A stretch of DNA of 64,000 nucleotides, from the NCBI RefSeq assembly GCF_003443875.1, contig NZ_CP027482.1:434001-498000 (forward strand), read 5' to 3'. Under the pieces are notes generated by a model. The model saw only the letters and a program-made list of their open reading frames with translations. It was not told where the DNA came from and made no database searches. Source of the DNA: Aeromicrobium sp. A1-2 (GTDB taxonomy: Bacteria > Actinomycetota > Actinomycetes > Propionibacteriales > Nocardioidaceae). This document shows positions 1-10,991 of the stretch, in pieces (position 1 is the stretch's first letter; the number at the start of each line of letters is the position of its first letter). The position numbers and the translations under genes are program-made.

Positions 1-364
1 AGCCATGATCTTTGGCAACTGGCGACCCGGCGGCCTGCTGGCCGGTGCGCTGACCTTCGGCTACACCGACTCGCTGCGGCTGCGTGACACCGCTGCGGTG
101 CACGCGCTGCTCCTGCTGGTGGCCCTGGGGCTGCTGGTCCTGGCGGCGCTGCGGGTGAGCCGCAAGCAGATCGAGAGCGCGATCGTCATGGGTTCATTCG
201 GCATCGCGATCCTGGCCTGGTTCCTGCTGACCGACTCGGTGCCGCGCCAGTTCACGGTCATGACGCCGTACGTCACAACACTGTTCGTGCTCGGTCTGGG
301 TGCACAACGACTACGCATGCCGGCCGCCGATGGCCAGCGATATCGAAGGGGCGAGGCCGGATGA
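1..364 (+). CDS. Nucleoside/simple-sugar ABC transporter permease, C-terminal end (partial)
   Basis: The reading frame is open from the left edge and ends at TGA 362-364, so only about the last 120 residues are present. They contain a motif (IFGNWRPGG, then FGYTDSLRLR) typical of the C-terminal part of BmpA-linked nucleoside ABC permeases of the YufQ/NupQ kind, followed by three hydrophobic membrane-spanning stretches and a short basic tail. The family moves nucleosides through the inner membrane together with a second permease, an ATPase and a lipoprotein, which would lie left of the window. Location directly before cytidine deaminase and the deo/add genes fits nucleoside uptake. The true start is outside the window. 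Confidence 0.8.
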   Translation, partial: AMIFGNWRPGGLLAGALTFGYTDSLRLRDTAAVHALLLLVALGLLVLAALRVSRKQIESAIVMGSFGIAILAWFLLTDSVPRQFTVMTPYVTTLFVLGLGAQRLRMPAADGQRYRRGEAG

Positions 365-386
365 CGCGCAGCACGGGTGCGCACTG

Positions 387-806
387 ATGGCACTGGGGAT
401 CTCGGGCGCAGATGACCCGATCGACTGGGACTCGCTGACCAAGTACGCCGTCGAGGTCATGGGTCGCGCCTACGCGCCCTATTCCAGCTTCAAGGTCGGC
501 GCTGCCGGGCTGGTTGACGACGGCCGCGTCGTGCTCGGTTGCAACGTCGAGAACGCGTCGTACGGTCTGTCGCTGTGCGCCGAGTGCGGCATGGTCTCGG
601 CCCTGCACTCCACGGGCGGCGGCCGACTCATCGCGGTAGCCTGCGTCGACGGCAACGGCACAGCCTTGATGCCGTGCGGTCGGTGCCGCCAGCTCCTGTG
701 GGAGAACGGCGGGCCCACGATGCAGCTCATGACGCCGTCCGGCGTGAAGACCATGACCGAAGTCCTTCCCGACGCGTTCGGCGCGTCAGACCTGGAGAAC
801 CGTTGA
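387..806 (+). CDS. cdd: Cytidine deaminase
   Basis: A 139-residue protein, the usual size of the tetrameric cytidine deaminases that convert cytidine and deoxycytidine to uridine and deoxyuridine. The zinc site is intact: C64-A-E66 (Cys ligand plus catalytic Glu) and P96-C97-G-R-C100. The NVENASYG substrate-binding motif is at residues 53-60. The ATG at 387 was chosen because it gives the family length; an in-frame ATG at 330 would overlap the permease by 35 bases, and no strong ribosome binding site decides between them. The stop overlaps the TTG start of the P450 gene (TTGA), so the two are probably translationally coupled. Confidence 0.93.
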   Translation: MALGISGADDPIDWDSLTKYAVEVMGRAYAPYSSFKVGAAGLVDDGRVVLGCNVENASYGLSLCAECGMVSALHSTGGGRLIAVACVDGNGTALMPCGRCRQLLWENGGPTMQLMTPSGVKTMTEVLPDAFGASDLENR

Positions 807-1990
807 CGCGTTACGCCGTCCAGCTCGACCCCGGCAGTCCCGACTTCCTACGCGATCCCTATCCCGTACTGGCCGCGCTGCGCGCCAATGGGCCGGTCCT
901 GTGGCACGAACCCATGGGCAGGTGGCTCGCCACGACGCACGACTCGGTCGGTCAGGTGTTGCGCAACCGCTCCTTCGGCCGGCTGTGGACCGACTGGGAA
1001 CCGGCCTCGCAGATGGAGCCTTTCAACGCCCTGCACCGCAACCAGATGATGGAGAACGAGCCTCCGGCGCACACCCGGTTGCGGCGTCTCGTGGCGGGCG
1101 CTTTCGGTCGCGGCCACGTCGAGCGCATGCGGCCCCGGATCGAGCAGCTCGCCGCGGAGATGGTTGACCGGCTGGACGACCGGTTCGATGTGCTCGGCGA
1201 CTACGCCGAGCCGATGCCGGTGTTCGTGATCGCCGACCTGCTGGGCGTGCCGCGTGAGGATCACGAGCGACTGCGAGCCTGGTCTCAGGCCATCGTGCAC
1301 ATGTACGAACCGAATGTGGGCGCCGCGACCAAGGCCGCCGCGATCGAGGCGAGCACGGCCTTTTCGGGGTACGTCGCTGACGTCGTGGCCGATCGTCGCA
1401 CCCATCCCGGTGACGACCTGATCAGCGATCTCCTCGCCGAGCGTGACGGGGGTGCCCAGCTCAGCGACGACGAGCTGATCGCCTCGGTGGTCCTGCTGCT
1501 CAACGCGGGTCATGAGGCGTCCGTCAACGTGTTCGGCAACGGTTTCCACGCCCTGCTGGAGCACCCTGACCAGATGGCCCGGCTGACGTCGGGGGAGGTG
1601 CCGATCGACATCGCCCTGGAAGAGCTGATCCGTTTCGACGCGCCCCTTCAGCTGTTCGAGCGCACCGCGACGAAGGATGTCGAGGTCAGCGGTCAGGTCA
1701 TCGCGGCCGGGCAGAAGATCGCCTGTCTGATGGGATCGGCCAACCGCGACGCCGACGTGTTCGTCGACGCCGACCGGTTCGACGTCGGTCGCGACCCCAA
1801 CCCTCATGTCGGCTTCGGCATGGGCCTGCACTTCTGTCTCGGCGCCCCGTTGGCGCGGCTCGAGCTGCAGATCAGCCTGAAGACACTGCTCGACCGCTTC
1901 CCTCGGCTTCGGCTCGCGGAAGAGGCGCCGCGCCGCCCGACCTGGGTGCTGCGTGGCTTCGAGCGCATCGACACGGAGGTTTCGCCATGA
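803..1990 (+). CDS. Cytochrome P450 embedded in the nucleoside salvage operon
   Basis: A soluble bacterial-type P450 of 395 residues. Visible landmarks are the I-helix segment NAGHEASVN, the K-helix ExxR (E274-L-I-R277) and the haem loop FGMGLHFCLG with ligand Cys345. The TTG start at 803 is preceded by GGAG at 794-797 and overlaps the cdd stop; the stop codon overlaps the deoA ATG (ATGA). Both junctions indicate one transcript with nucleoside genes, although P450s are not known members of this pathway. No ferredoxin or reductase gene lies next to it, so electrons must come from elsewhere. Family membership is certain; the substrate is unknown, with a nucleoside, nucleobase or deoxyribose derivative being only a context guess. 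Confidence 0.93.
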   Translation: MTRYAVQLDPGSPDFLRDPYPVLAALRANGPVLWHEPMGRWLATTHDSVGQVLRNRSFGRLWTDWEPASQMEPFNALHRNQMMENEPPAHTRLRRLVAGAFGRGHVERMRPRIEQLAAEMVDRLDDRFDVLGDYAEPMPVFVIADLLGVPREDHERLRAWSQAIVHMYEPNVGAATKAAAIEASTAFSGYVADVVADRRTHPGDDLISDLLAERDGGAQLSDDELIASVVLLLNAGHEASVNVFGNGFHALLEHPDQMARLTSGEVPIDIALEELIRFDAPLQLFERTATKDVEVSGQVIAAGQKIACLMGSANRDADVFVDADRFDVGRDPNPHVGFGMGLHFCLGAPLARLELQISLKTLLDRFPRLRLAEEAPRRPTWVLRGFERIDTEVSP

Positions 1991-3270
1991 CCGAGCTGTT
2001 CGACGCCGTGGAAGTCATCGCGGCCAAGCGGGACCGGCACGAGCTCGAGGACGCACAGATCGACTGGGTCGTCGACGCGTACACGCGGGGCATCGTGGCG
2101 GACGAGCAGATGTCGGCCCTCGCGATGGCGATCCTGCTCAATGGCATGAACCGCCGCGAGATCAGCCGCTGGACCCACGCCATGATCGCAAGTGGCGAGC
2201 GGATGGACTTCTCGGCACTGTCCTGGAGCACTGCCGACAAGCACTCGACCGGCGGTGTCGGGGACAAGATCACGCTGCCACTGGCGCCTCTGGTCGCCGC
2301 CTGCGGCATCGCCGTGCCGCAGCTCTCCGGGCGCGGGCTCGGTCACACCGGTGGGACGCTCGACAAGCTCGAGTCGATCCCGGGTTGGCGGGCCAACCTG
2401 AGCAACGCCGAGATGATGGCCCAGCTCGAGGACGTCGGCGCCGTGATCTGCGCGGCCGGACCGGGACTCGCGCCGGCGGACAAGAAGCTCTACGCGCTGC
2501 GGGACGTGACCGGCACGGTCGAGGCGATCCCCTTGATCGCGAGCTCGATCATGAGCAAGAAGATCGCCGAGGGCACGGGCGCGCTGGTCCTGGACGTCAA
2601 GGCCGGGTCGGGTGCGTTCATGAAGACCCAGGAGCAGGCCCGTGAGCTGGCCCGGATCATGGTGGACCTGGGCAATGATGCGGGCGTCAAGACGGTCGCG
2701 TTGCTGACCGACATGTCGACCCCGCTCGGCCTGACCGCGGGCAATGCCTGCGAGGTGGCCGAGTCGGTCGAGGTGCTGGCCGGTGGCGGCCCACGGGACG
2801 TCGTAGAGCTCACGGTCGAGCTGGCCCGCGAGATGCTCGCTGCAGCCGGCAAGGACGACGTCGACCCCGCTGACGTGCTCGCGTCTGGTGCTGCGATGGA
2901 TGTCTGGAAGCGGATGATTGCGGCGCAGGGCGGCGATCCCGATGCGGCCCTGCCGACCTCCAAGGAGTCGCATGTTGTCACCGCAGGCTCGACGGGCACC
3001 CTGGCCCGCCTGGACGCGCTGAGCGTCGGTGTGGCGGCCTGGCGGCTCGGGGCCGGACGATCCAGGCCGGGTGAGCAGGTGCAGGCCGCGGCCGGCGTCG
3101 TGATGCATGCCAAGCCCGGCGACCGGGTCACCGAGGGCCAGCCGTTGCTGACGCTGCACACCGACACGCCCGAGCGGTTCGAGCGCGCGATTGCAGCGTT
3201 GGACGGCGGGTACGACATCGGTAGCGGTGAATCGGACACCATGTCCGTCGTCATCGACCGCATTCGTTAG
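1987..3270 (+). CDS. deoA: Thymidine phosphorylase
   Basis: A 427-residue protein of the usual length for pyrimidine nucleoside phosphorylases, which split thymidine or deoxyuridine with phosphate into the base and 2-deoxyribose-1-phosphate. The phosphate/nucleoside-binding motif KHSTGGVGDK begins at K85, GRGLGHTGGTLDKLES follows, and the segment around SSIMSKKIAEG carries family-conserved Ser and Lys residues of the base-binding site. The C-terminal alpha/beta domain is complete. It overlaps the P450 stop by four bases. The deoxyribose-1-phosphate product would feed the mutase and DeoC encoded further right. Confidence 0.95.
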   Translation: MTELFDAVEVIAAKRDRHELEDAQIDWVVDAYTRGIVADEQMSALAMAILLNGMNRREISRWTHAMIASGERMDFSALSWSTADKHSTGGVGDKITLPLAPLVAACGIAVPQLSGRGLGHTGGTLDKLESIPGWRANLSNAEMMAQLEDVGAVICAAGPGLAPADKKLYALRDVTGTVEAIPLIASSIMSKKIAEGTGALVLDVKAGSGAFMKTQEQARELARIMVDLGNDAGVKTVALLTDMSTPLGLTAGNACEVAESVEVLAGGGPRDVVELTVELAREMLAAAGKDDVDPADVLASGAAMDVWKRMIAAQGGDPDAALPTSKESHVVTAGSTGTLARLDALSVGVAAWRLGAGRSRPGEQVQAAAGVVMHAKPGDRVTEGQPLLTLHTDTPERFERAIAALDGGYDIGSGESDTMSVVIDRIR

Positions 3271-3280
3271 GGTTGGTCCA

Positions 3281-3736
3281 ATGCGCATCCTGAACGACAG
3301 CACGGAGATCGCGGCGGCCGCCGGAGAAGAGCTCGGGGTCAGCGAGTGGGTGGCGATCACGCAGGAGCGGATCGACTTGTTCGCCGATGCGACCGGTGAC
3401 CGACAGTGGATCCACGTCGACCCCGAACGTGCGGCGGACGGCCCGTTCGGTGCGACCGTGGCGCACGGCTTTTTGACGCTGTCGATGCTTCCGTTCCTCG
3501 GCGCTCAGGTCTATGCGTTCGCCGGCAACCTGGCCCGGGTCAACTACGGCCTCAACAAGGTGCGCTTCGTGTCGCCGGTTCTCGTCGGCTCCAAGGTCCG
3601 CAACCGGGTCGAGCTCGTCGCGGTCGAGGAGATCGAGAAGGGGCAGCGCGCCACGCTGCGCCACACCGTCGAGATCAAGGGCCAGGACAAGCCGGCCTGT
3701 GTCGCCGAGACCGTCGTGCTTCTCGTGGCGTCGTGA
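3281..3736 (+). CDS. MaoC-family (R)-hydratase-like hot-dog protein
   Basis: 151 residues forming a single hot-dog fold. The hydratase-2 catalytic motif is present: D40 and H45 within ATGDRQWIHVD, followed by GPFGATVAHGFLTLS. Proteins of this type hydrate enoyl-CoA or enoyl-ACP thioesters. The ATG at 3281 sits 10 bases after the deoA stop; the 5' extension of the open frame overlaps deoA and is not protein-like. It lies between two nucleoside enzymes in the same direction, but nothing in the motif ties it to nucleosides. Its physiological substrate is unknown. Confidence 0.85.
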   Translation: MRILNDSTEIAAAAGEELGVSEWVAITQERIDLFADATGDRQWIHVDPERAADGPFGATVAHGFLTLSMLPFLGAQVYAFAGNLARVNYGLNKVRFVSPVLVGSKVRNRVELVAVEEIEKGQRATLRHTVEIKGQDKPACVAETVVLLVAS

Positions 3737-3745
3737 CACGATGAC

Positions 3746-4831
3746 GTGGTGAGAGCCACTTCTGAACAGATCGCCCTGGCCCCCAAGGCCGCCCTGCACG
3801 AGCACCTCGACGGGGGTGTCAGGCCGGCCACGATCGTCGAGATCGCTGCCGAGATCGGCCACGACCTGCCTGCCGGTGATGCCGAGTCGCTCGGCGCATG
3901 GTTCGAGGAGTCCTCGAGCTCGGGCTCCCTCGAGCGTTATCTCGAGACCTTCGTGCACACGGTCGCGGTCATGCAGCGCTCGCAGGACCTGGCCCGCGTC
4001 GCGCGTGAGGCTGTTCTTGACCTGGCCGCGGATGGCTGCGTCTACGTCGAGCTGCGCTGGGCGCCTGAGCAACACCTTTCCGCCGGTCTGTCGCTGCGCG
4101 AGACCGTCGATGCCGTGCAGTCCGGCATCGTCGCCGGTCGCGAGGAGTCCGCCGCACTGGGTCGACCCATCGTTGTCGGACAGCTGCTGACCGCCATGCG
4201 GCACGCCAAGCGTGGCCTGGAAATCGCCGAGATCGCGGTCGAGTACCGCGATCGTGGCGTCGCGGGCTTCGACATTGCCGGCGCTGAGGACGGTTTTCCG
4301 CCGATCCTGCACCTCGAGGCATTCGAGTACCTGCGCCGCGAGAACGCACACTTCACGATCCACGCGGGCGAGGCGTTCGGTCTCCCGTCGATCTGGCAGG
4401 CCATCCAGCGCTGCGGTGCCGAACGACTGGGTCACGGCGTGCGCATCGTCGACGACATCGACTTCGACGCACCCGGTGGGCCGCGACTGGGACGTCTGGC
4501 GGCGTACATCCGGGACCGGCGCATCCCGCTCGAGATGTGCCCGTCGTCCAACCTGCAGACCAACGCAGTGCCGGACATGCACTCGATCGCCGATCACCCG
4601 ATCGGCAAGCTCAAGGATCTCGGCTTCCGGGTGACGGTCAACTGCGACAACCGGCTGATGAGCGGCACCTCGATGTCGCGGGAGTTCCAGCTGCTCGTCG
4701 ATGCCTTCGACTACGACGTCGATGACCTGCGCTGGTTCACTGTCAACGCCATGAAGAGCGCCTTCCTGCCGTTCGATCAGCGGCTCGTCCTGATCAACGA
4801 TGTGATCAAGCCCGCCTACGCAGCTCTCTAG
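3746..4831 (+). CDS. add: Adenosine deaminase
   Basis: 361 residues. The metal-binding HEHLDGG motif is at residues 18-24 (H18, H20). Further zinc and catalytic segments [18 protein letters not shown] and SSNLQTN, and the Asp of the late CDNRLMS segment, are all present, so the enzyme should be active in converting adenosine or deoxyadenosine to inosine or deoxyinosine. The start is one of two adjacent GTG codons (3746 or 3749); the ATG at 3741 is out of frame. Inosine produced here would be a substrate for the purine nucleoside phosphorylase at 18.4-19.2 kb. A long inverted repeat follows the stop immediately. Confidence 0.95.
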   Translation: MVRATSEQIALAPKAALHEHLDGGVRPATIVEIAAEIGHDLPAGDAESLGAWFEESSSSGSLERYLETFVHTVAVMQRSQDLARVAREAVLDLAADGCVYVELRWAPEQHLSAGLSLRETVDAVQSGIVAGREESAALGRPIVVGQLLTAMRHAKRGLEIAEIAVEYRDRGVAGFDIAGAEDGFPPILHLEAFEYLRRENAHFTIHAGEAFGLPSIWQAIQRCGAERLGHGVRIVDDIDFDAPGGPRLGRLAAYIRDRRIPLEMCPSSNLQTNAVPDMHSIADHPIGKLKDLGFRVTVNCDNRLMSGTSMSREFQLLVDAFDYDVDDLRWFTVNAMKSAFLPFDQRLVLINDVIKPAYAAL

Positions 4832-4900
4832 CCCGCGCTGAGCCTGACATTTCGGTCCCGACACGCCGTGCGGGTGGACAGAAACGTCAGGCTCAGCGGG
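4832..4900. repeat. Intergenic inverted repeat (REP-like) between convergent add and lon
   Basis: The left arm (4832-4853) and right arm (4881-4900) pair over about 20 bases with a 2-base bulge and one mismatch; both arms carry the TGAGCCTGAC core. The loop of 27 bases contains CACGCCGTG. It probably serves as a bidirectional terminator, but the sequence, including the loop, resembles the element at 15911-15961, which suggests a dispersed repeat family. Confidence 0.75.
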
Positions 4901-4904
4901 TGGG

Positions 4905-7229
<2,325 letters not shown>

Positions 7230-7244
7230 GGGTCTCTCCTCAGA

Positions 7245-7265
7245 GTTGAGTCTGACGGGCTCAAC
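7245..7265 (-). promoter_or_regulatory. HAIR element (putative HspR operator) of lon
   Basis: The inverted repeat GTTGAGT (7245-7251), a 7-base spacer, then GCTCAAC (7259-7265) matches the HspR consensus CTTGAGT-N7-ACTCAAG in arm sequence and exact spacing. It is placed between the lon start codon (7229) and the upstream region shared with the divergent E1 gene. HspR is known to repress dnaK, clpB and lon in Streptomyces; action here is inferred from the site. Its GAGT/GCTCAA arms should not be confused with the GAGCCTG repeat family. Confidence 0.72.
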
Positions 7266-7377
7266 CGGGTCGGGTGAGAAGTTGTTCCAAGACCCGCAAA
7301 GTGTTCGCTGAGGGCGCACGTGGGCGCGGTCGACGCGCTACCGTGGCCTCGGGATGCCTGCGGGTGAGGATGAGTAC

Positions 7378-9558
7378 ATGCCAGAGTCGATCGACGACCA
7401 TGTAGTGCGGACGCTGCGCGCGTGGCCGTCACGGCCGGCCGAAGCCGTCGAGGAGATTGCTGATCCCGGCCGTCTGCTCGCGTTGCTGGACGCGCAGCTG
7501 CAGAGCAGGCACCTCGACCTGACGATCCGTTGGTTGCAGTCCCAAGGTGAGGCGTTCTACACGATCGCCTCGGCGGGCCACGAGAGCAATGCTGCCGTCG
7601 CGATGGCCCTGCGTCCGACCGATCCGGCACTCCTGCACTACCGGTCGGGTGGCTTCTACGCGGCCCGCGCGGCGCAGGTGCCTGCCTCGACCGCGATCGA
7701 CGACGTGCTGCGCAGCGCGATGGCTTCGGCCGACGACCCGATCTCCGGCGGCCGACACAAGGTCTTCGGACACGCCGGGATGAGCGTCATCCCGCAGACG
7801 TCCACGATCGGCTCGCACCTGCCGCGTGCGTTCGGCTTGGCGTTCGCACTGGGCTTGGCCGCCCGGTCCGACGTCCAGCCGCAGTGGCCGCTGGACTCGG
7901 TCGTCGTGTGCAGCTTCGGGGATGCCTCGTCGAACCACTCGACCGCAGTGGGAGCGCTCAACGCGTCGTCGTACTGCGCGCACCAAGGCGTGCCGCTGCC
8001 GGTCCTCTACGTCTGCGAGGACAATGGCATCGGCATCAGCACACGGTCGCCCGCCGGCTGGGTCGAGCGGTCGTTGGCATCGTGGCCCGGCCTCGAGCAC
8101 GCCGTCGCCGATGGCACCCGACCCACGGAGCTCCTTGACACGGCGGCCCGCCTGGCTGAGGTGGTGCGCACCGAGCGTCGTCCTGCGGTGCTGCACCTGC
8201 GCACCGTGCGGTTCATGGGGCATGCCGGCTCGGACGCCGAGATCGCCTACCGCTCGCAGCGGGAGATCGAGGAGGAGTACGCGCAGGACCCCATCCTGGC
8301 CACCGCCGGAGCCCTGATCGACGCGGGAGTGCTGACCCCGGTCGAGGTGCTTGCGAGGTACGCCGAGGTGCGGGTCGAGGTGGCTGAGCGTGCCAAGGAC
8401 CTGATCGGGACGCGACGGCTCGACACCCGCGAGGCTGTCACGTCGCCCATCGCGATGCGTCGACCTCGGGCCGACGTCCTGGCCCCCGTGGACCGCCGCG
8501 AGCAGACGTTCGGGACCAGGCTGCCCGAGGACGGGACGCCGCTGACCCTCGCCCAGACCATCAATGCGACGCTCAAGGACGTACTGGCGGCGCGACCCGA
8601 GGCGCTGGTCTTCGGTGAGGACATCGGGCGCAAGGGCGGGGTCTACGGCGTGACGCGGGGCCTGCGCAAGGCATTCGGTGCCACGCAGGTCTTCGACACG
8701 CTGCTGGACGAGCAGACGATCCTGGGCACCGCGCTGGGCGCCGGGCTGGCCGGCTTCCTGCCGATCCCGGAGATCCAGTACCTCGCCTACCTGCACAATG
8801 CCGAGGACCAGCTGCGGGGCGAGGCGGCGACGTTGAGGTTCTTCTCCAACGGTCAGTACGAGAACGGCATGGTCGTGCGCGTTGCCGGGCTGGCGTACCA
8901 GAAGGGCTTTGGTGGTCACTTCCACAACGACAACTCGATTGCGGTCCTGAGGGACATCCCCGGACTCGTGCTGGCTGTGCCGAGCCATCCCGCGAGCGCG
9001 CCGGGCCTCCTGCGGGAGTGCCTAGCCCTGGCGGACGAGGGACGAGTCTGCGTGTTCCTCGAGCCGATCGCGCTCTACCACGAGCGTGACCTGCACGCCG
9101 GCGACGCCGGATGGACCGCGACCTATGCCGCGCCCGCACGCTGGCCTGCCGAGGCGGCCTACGAGCTGGGCCGGGTCCGGACGTACGGCGAGGGGCGTGA
9201 CGTCCTGCTCGTGACCTTCGGCAACGGGGTGCGGATGAGCCTGCGGGCCGCCACGCAGCTTGCCGACGAGGGTGTCGGTTGCACGGTGCTGGACCTGCAG
9301 TGGTTGGCGCCGCTGCCCCGTGAGGAGCTGTTGCGCGCCACCGAGGGATTCGCTGCGGTCGTCGTGGTCGACGAGACCCGCGAGAGCGGTGGAGTGTCGG
9401 AGTCGGTCGTCACGGCGCTGGTCGACGGCGGCTACCCCGGTCGGATCCGGCGGGTCACGAGCGCCGACAGCTTCATCCCGCTCGGTCCCGCGGCCGATCA
9501 GGTCCTGCTCGCGGAGTCGGATGTCGTCGAGGCCGTACGGGCGCTCCAGCCGGAGTGA
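7378..9558 (+). CDS. Fused 2-oxoacid dehydrogenase E1 (alpha-beta) component
   Basis: 726 residues combining both halves of a branched-chain/acetoin-type E1. The N-terminal alpha part holds the thiamine diphosphate motif GDAS...EDNGIGIS; the C-terminal beta part begins near FGEDIGRKGGVYGVTRGL and ends with a transketolase C domain (VVVDETRESGG). Such enzymes decarboxylate 2-oxoacids, probably branched-chain, and pass the acyl group to a lipoyl E2. No E2 or classical E3 gene is near. Start: GAGGA at 7367-7371 precedes ATG 7378 at good spacing. The ATG at 7354, nine bases after a TACCGT box, is an alternative leaderless start adding eight residues. It is divergent from lon. Confidence 0.88.
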   Translation: MPESIDDHVVRTLRAWPSRPAEAVEEIADPGRLLALLDAQLQSRHLDLTIRWLQSQGEAFYTIASAGHESNAAVAMALRPTDPALLHYRSGGFYAARAAQVPASTAIDDVLRSAMASADDPISGGRHKVFGHAGMSVIPQTSTIGSHLPRAFGLAFALGLAARSDVQPQWPLDSVVVCSFGDASSNHSTAVGALNASSYCAHQGVPLPVLYVCEDNGIGISTRSPAGWVERSLASWPGLEHAVADGTRPTELLDTAARLAEVVRTERRPAVLHLRTVRFMGHAGSDAEIAYRSQREIEEEYAQDPILATAGALIDAGVLTPVEVLARYAEVRVEVAERAKDLIGTRRLDTREAVTSPIAMRRPRADVLAPVDRREQTFGTRLPEDGTPLTLAQTINATLKDVLAARPEALVFGEDIGRKGGVYGVTRGLRKAFGATQVFDTLLDEQTILGTALGAGLAGFLPIPEIQYLAYLHNAEDQLRGEAATLRFFSNGQYENGMVVRVAGLAYQKGFGGHFHNDNSIAVLRDIPGLVLAVPSHPASAPGLLRECLALADEGRVCVFLEPIALYHERDLHAGDAGWTATYAAPARWPAEAAYELGRVRTYGEGRDVLLVTFGNGVRMSLRAATQLADEGVGCTVLDLQWLAPLPREELLRATEGFAAVVVVDETRESGGVSESVVTALVDGGYPGRIRRVTSADSFIPLGPAADQVLLAESDVVEAVRALQPE

Positions 9559-9561
9559 CGG

Positions 9562-10131
9562 TCAGAGAGCGCGCAGGAGGGTGCGCGCCTCGCGCGGCGT
9601 CATGGCCACACATCCGTGCGCGACGGCGTCGGCGACGATGCTGGGCTCGTTGCGCATGAGCCGCCAACCTCGGCGCACCAGCACCCACGGCGCCTTGCGG
9701 CCCTCGCGCAGATCACGCACCAGGCGCAGGCCGAAGGTCAGCATCCGGTTGCGATGCAGGCAGATCGCCGCGTCGAGGATCCCGGCCTCACGGCAGGCGT
9801 CCACGATGACCGGTGCGAACAACCCCTCGGCGATGAACCGGCCCTGTGGCGCCGACAGCGTCTGGGTGCCAGTACGTGCGCTGATCGCGATGTCGTAGAC
9901 CGGCACCTCGGTCGTGCCGGCCGCGCACAGGTCGGTGATGGTGCCGACCGCGTCGACCGAGCTCCACGAGTCCGGGTCGTCCCAGTCCACGATGCCGAGC
10001 GTCGAGCGCGGCATGTCCGGCTCGTCGCCGTCGCGGTAGAAGTCGTCGAGCCGCAAGACCGGCCACCCCAGTCGGGCGGACAGGTGCGACTTACCGGACC
10101 CCGAGGGCCCGGCCAGAATCACGACGCCCAC
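9562..10131 (-). CDS. Uridine kinase-like P-loop protein
   Basis: 189 residues with a Walker A GPSGSGKS (8-15) and the LDDFYRDGDEPD segment typical of uridine kinase/phosphoribulokinase-like enzymes, which phosphorylate uridine or cytidine to UMP or CMP. The sequence is somewhat shorter than E. coli Udk (213 residues) and lacks an obvious base-binding loop, so the acceptor is not certain. The start ATG overlaps the stop region of the short aldehyde dehydrogenase gene by one base, making it the last gene of the deoC operon. The nucleoside-locus context supports a salvage role. Confidence 0.8.
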   Translation of the reverse strand: MGVVILAGPSGSGKSHLSARLGWPVLRLDDFYRDGDEPDMPRSTLGIVDWDDPDSWSSVDAVGTITDLCAAGTTEVPVYDIAISARTGTQTLSAPQGRFIAEGLFAPVIVDACREAGILDAAICLHRNRMLTFGLRLVRDLREGRKAPWVLVRRGWRLMRNEPSIVADAVAHGCVAMTPREARTLLRAL

Positions 10132-10991
10132 TACACGCCGATCGGGTGCCAGACGGTCTTCGTCTCGACGAGGGCCTCGAGACGCGCGAGGGTCGGCTCG
10201 GCGAGCCAGTCAACGGCGGCAGTCGGTCGCAGCACACGCTTCAGGTTGTCCGCGGCCGCGACCTCGAGCGAGGCCGCCAGGTCCGGATCGTCAACACCCG
10301 CGAGATCAAGGGCATTGACGTCCATGTGCGAGGCCAGCCACGGCGCGATCTCCGCCGGGCGTCCGGTCAGGATGTTGACGACACCACCGGGCAGGTCCGA
10401 GGTTGCCATGCACTCCGACAGCGTGACGGCCGGCACGGGGAACTTCTCGCTCGCGACGACCACGACGGTGTTGCCCGTTGCGATGGCCGGCGCGATGACC
10501 GACACGAGCCCGAGCAGCGGCCCGGACGGTGCGACGGTCGCGACGACGCCGGTCGGCTCGGGTGTCGAGAGGTTGAAGTACGGTCCCGAGACGGCATTGG
10601 CGTTGCCCAGCACCTGGACGTACTTGTCGGCCCAACCGGCGTACCAGACGACCCGGTCGATCGCGGCGTCCACGTACGTGACGGCCTTCTTGTCACTCAG
10701 ACCCTCGGCGGCGCGAAGCTGCTCGATGAACTGGTCCCGGCGTCCCTCCATGACCTCGGCGAGCCGGTAGATGACCTGGCCGCGGTTGTACGGTGTCCGG
10801 GTTGACCAGCCGCCGAATGCCTTGCGTGCGGCGACCACGGCGTCGCGGGCGTCCTTGCGCGAGGCCAGAGCCATGTTGCCCAGCGAGCCGCCCTTGGCGT
10901 CGAGCGCCTCGAACGTGCGGCCGGACTCCGAGCGGGGGAACGACCCACCGATGTAGAGCTTGTGCGTCTTGCGGACGTCCACGCGAGTCAT
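10131..10991 (-). CDS. Short aldehyde dehydrogenase-like protein lacking the catalytic half
   Basis: 286 residues, against about 480 for the family. The NAD-binding portion is recognisable (AAEGLSDKKA, TVAPSGPLLGLVSVIAPAIATGNTVVVVASE, PGGVVNILTG), but the ELGGK glutamate motif and the catalytic Cys loop are absent, and the frame ends naturally without a downstream remnant. It overlaps the full-length aldehyde dehydrogenase (TGATG), so the pair is co-translated. Whether it is a regulatory partner subunit or a decayed paralogue is not decided by the sequence; intact coupling and a clean reading frame favour function. An N-terminal oligomerisation segment is retained. Confidence 0.8.
   Translation of the reverse strand: MTRVDVRKTHKLYIGGSFPRSESGRTFEALDAKGGSLGNMALASRKDARDAVVAARKAFGGWSTRTPYNRGQVIYRLAEVMEGRRDQFIEQLRAAEGLSDKKAVTYVDAAIDRVVWYAGWADKYVQVLGNANAVSGPYFNLSTPEPTGVVATVAPSGPLLGLVSVIAPAIATGNTVVVVASEKFPVPAVTLSECMATSDLPGGVVNILTGRPAEIAPWLASHMDVNALDLAGVDDPDLAASLEVAAADNLKRVLRPTAAVDWLAEPTLARLEALVETKTVWHPIGV

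Noticed and set aside
1804..3360. Long open frame antisense to P450 and thymidine phosphorylase (518 codons)
   Set aside because: Composition is Arg/His/Asp-rich without any family motif; the sense strand carries complete deoA. Typical shadow in high-GC DNA.
3251..4864. Long open frame antisense to the MaoC and adenosine deaminase genes
   Set aside because: Covers two well-supported genes and has no recognisable domain.
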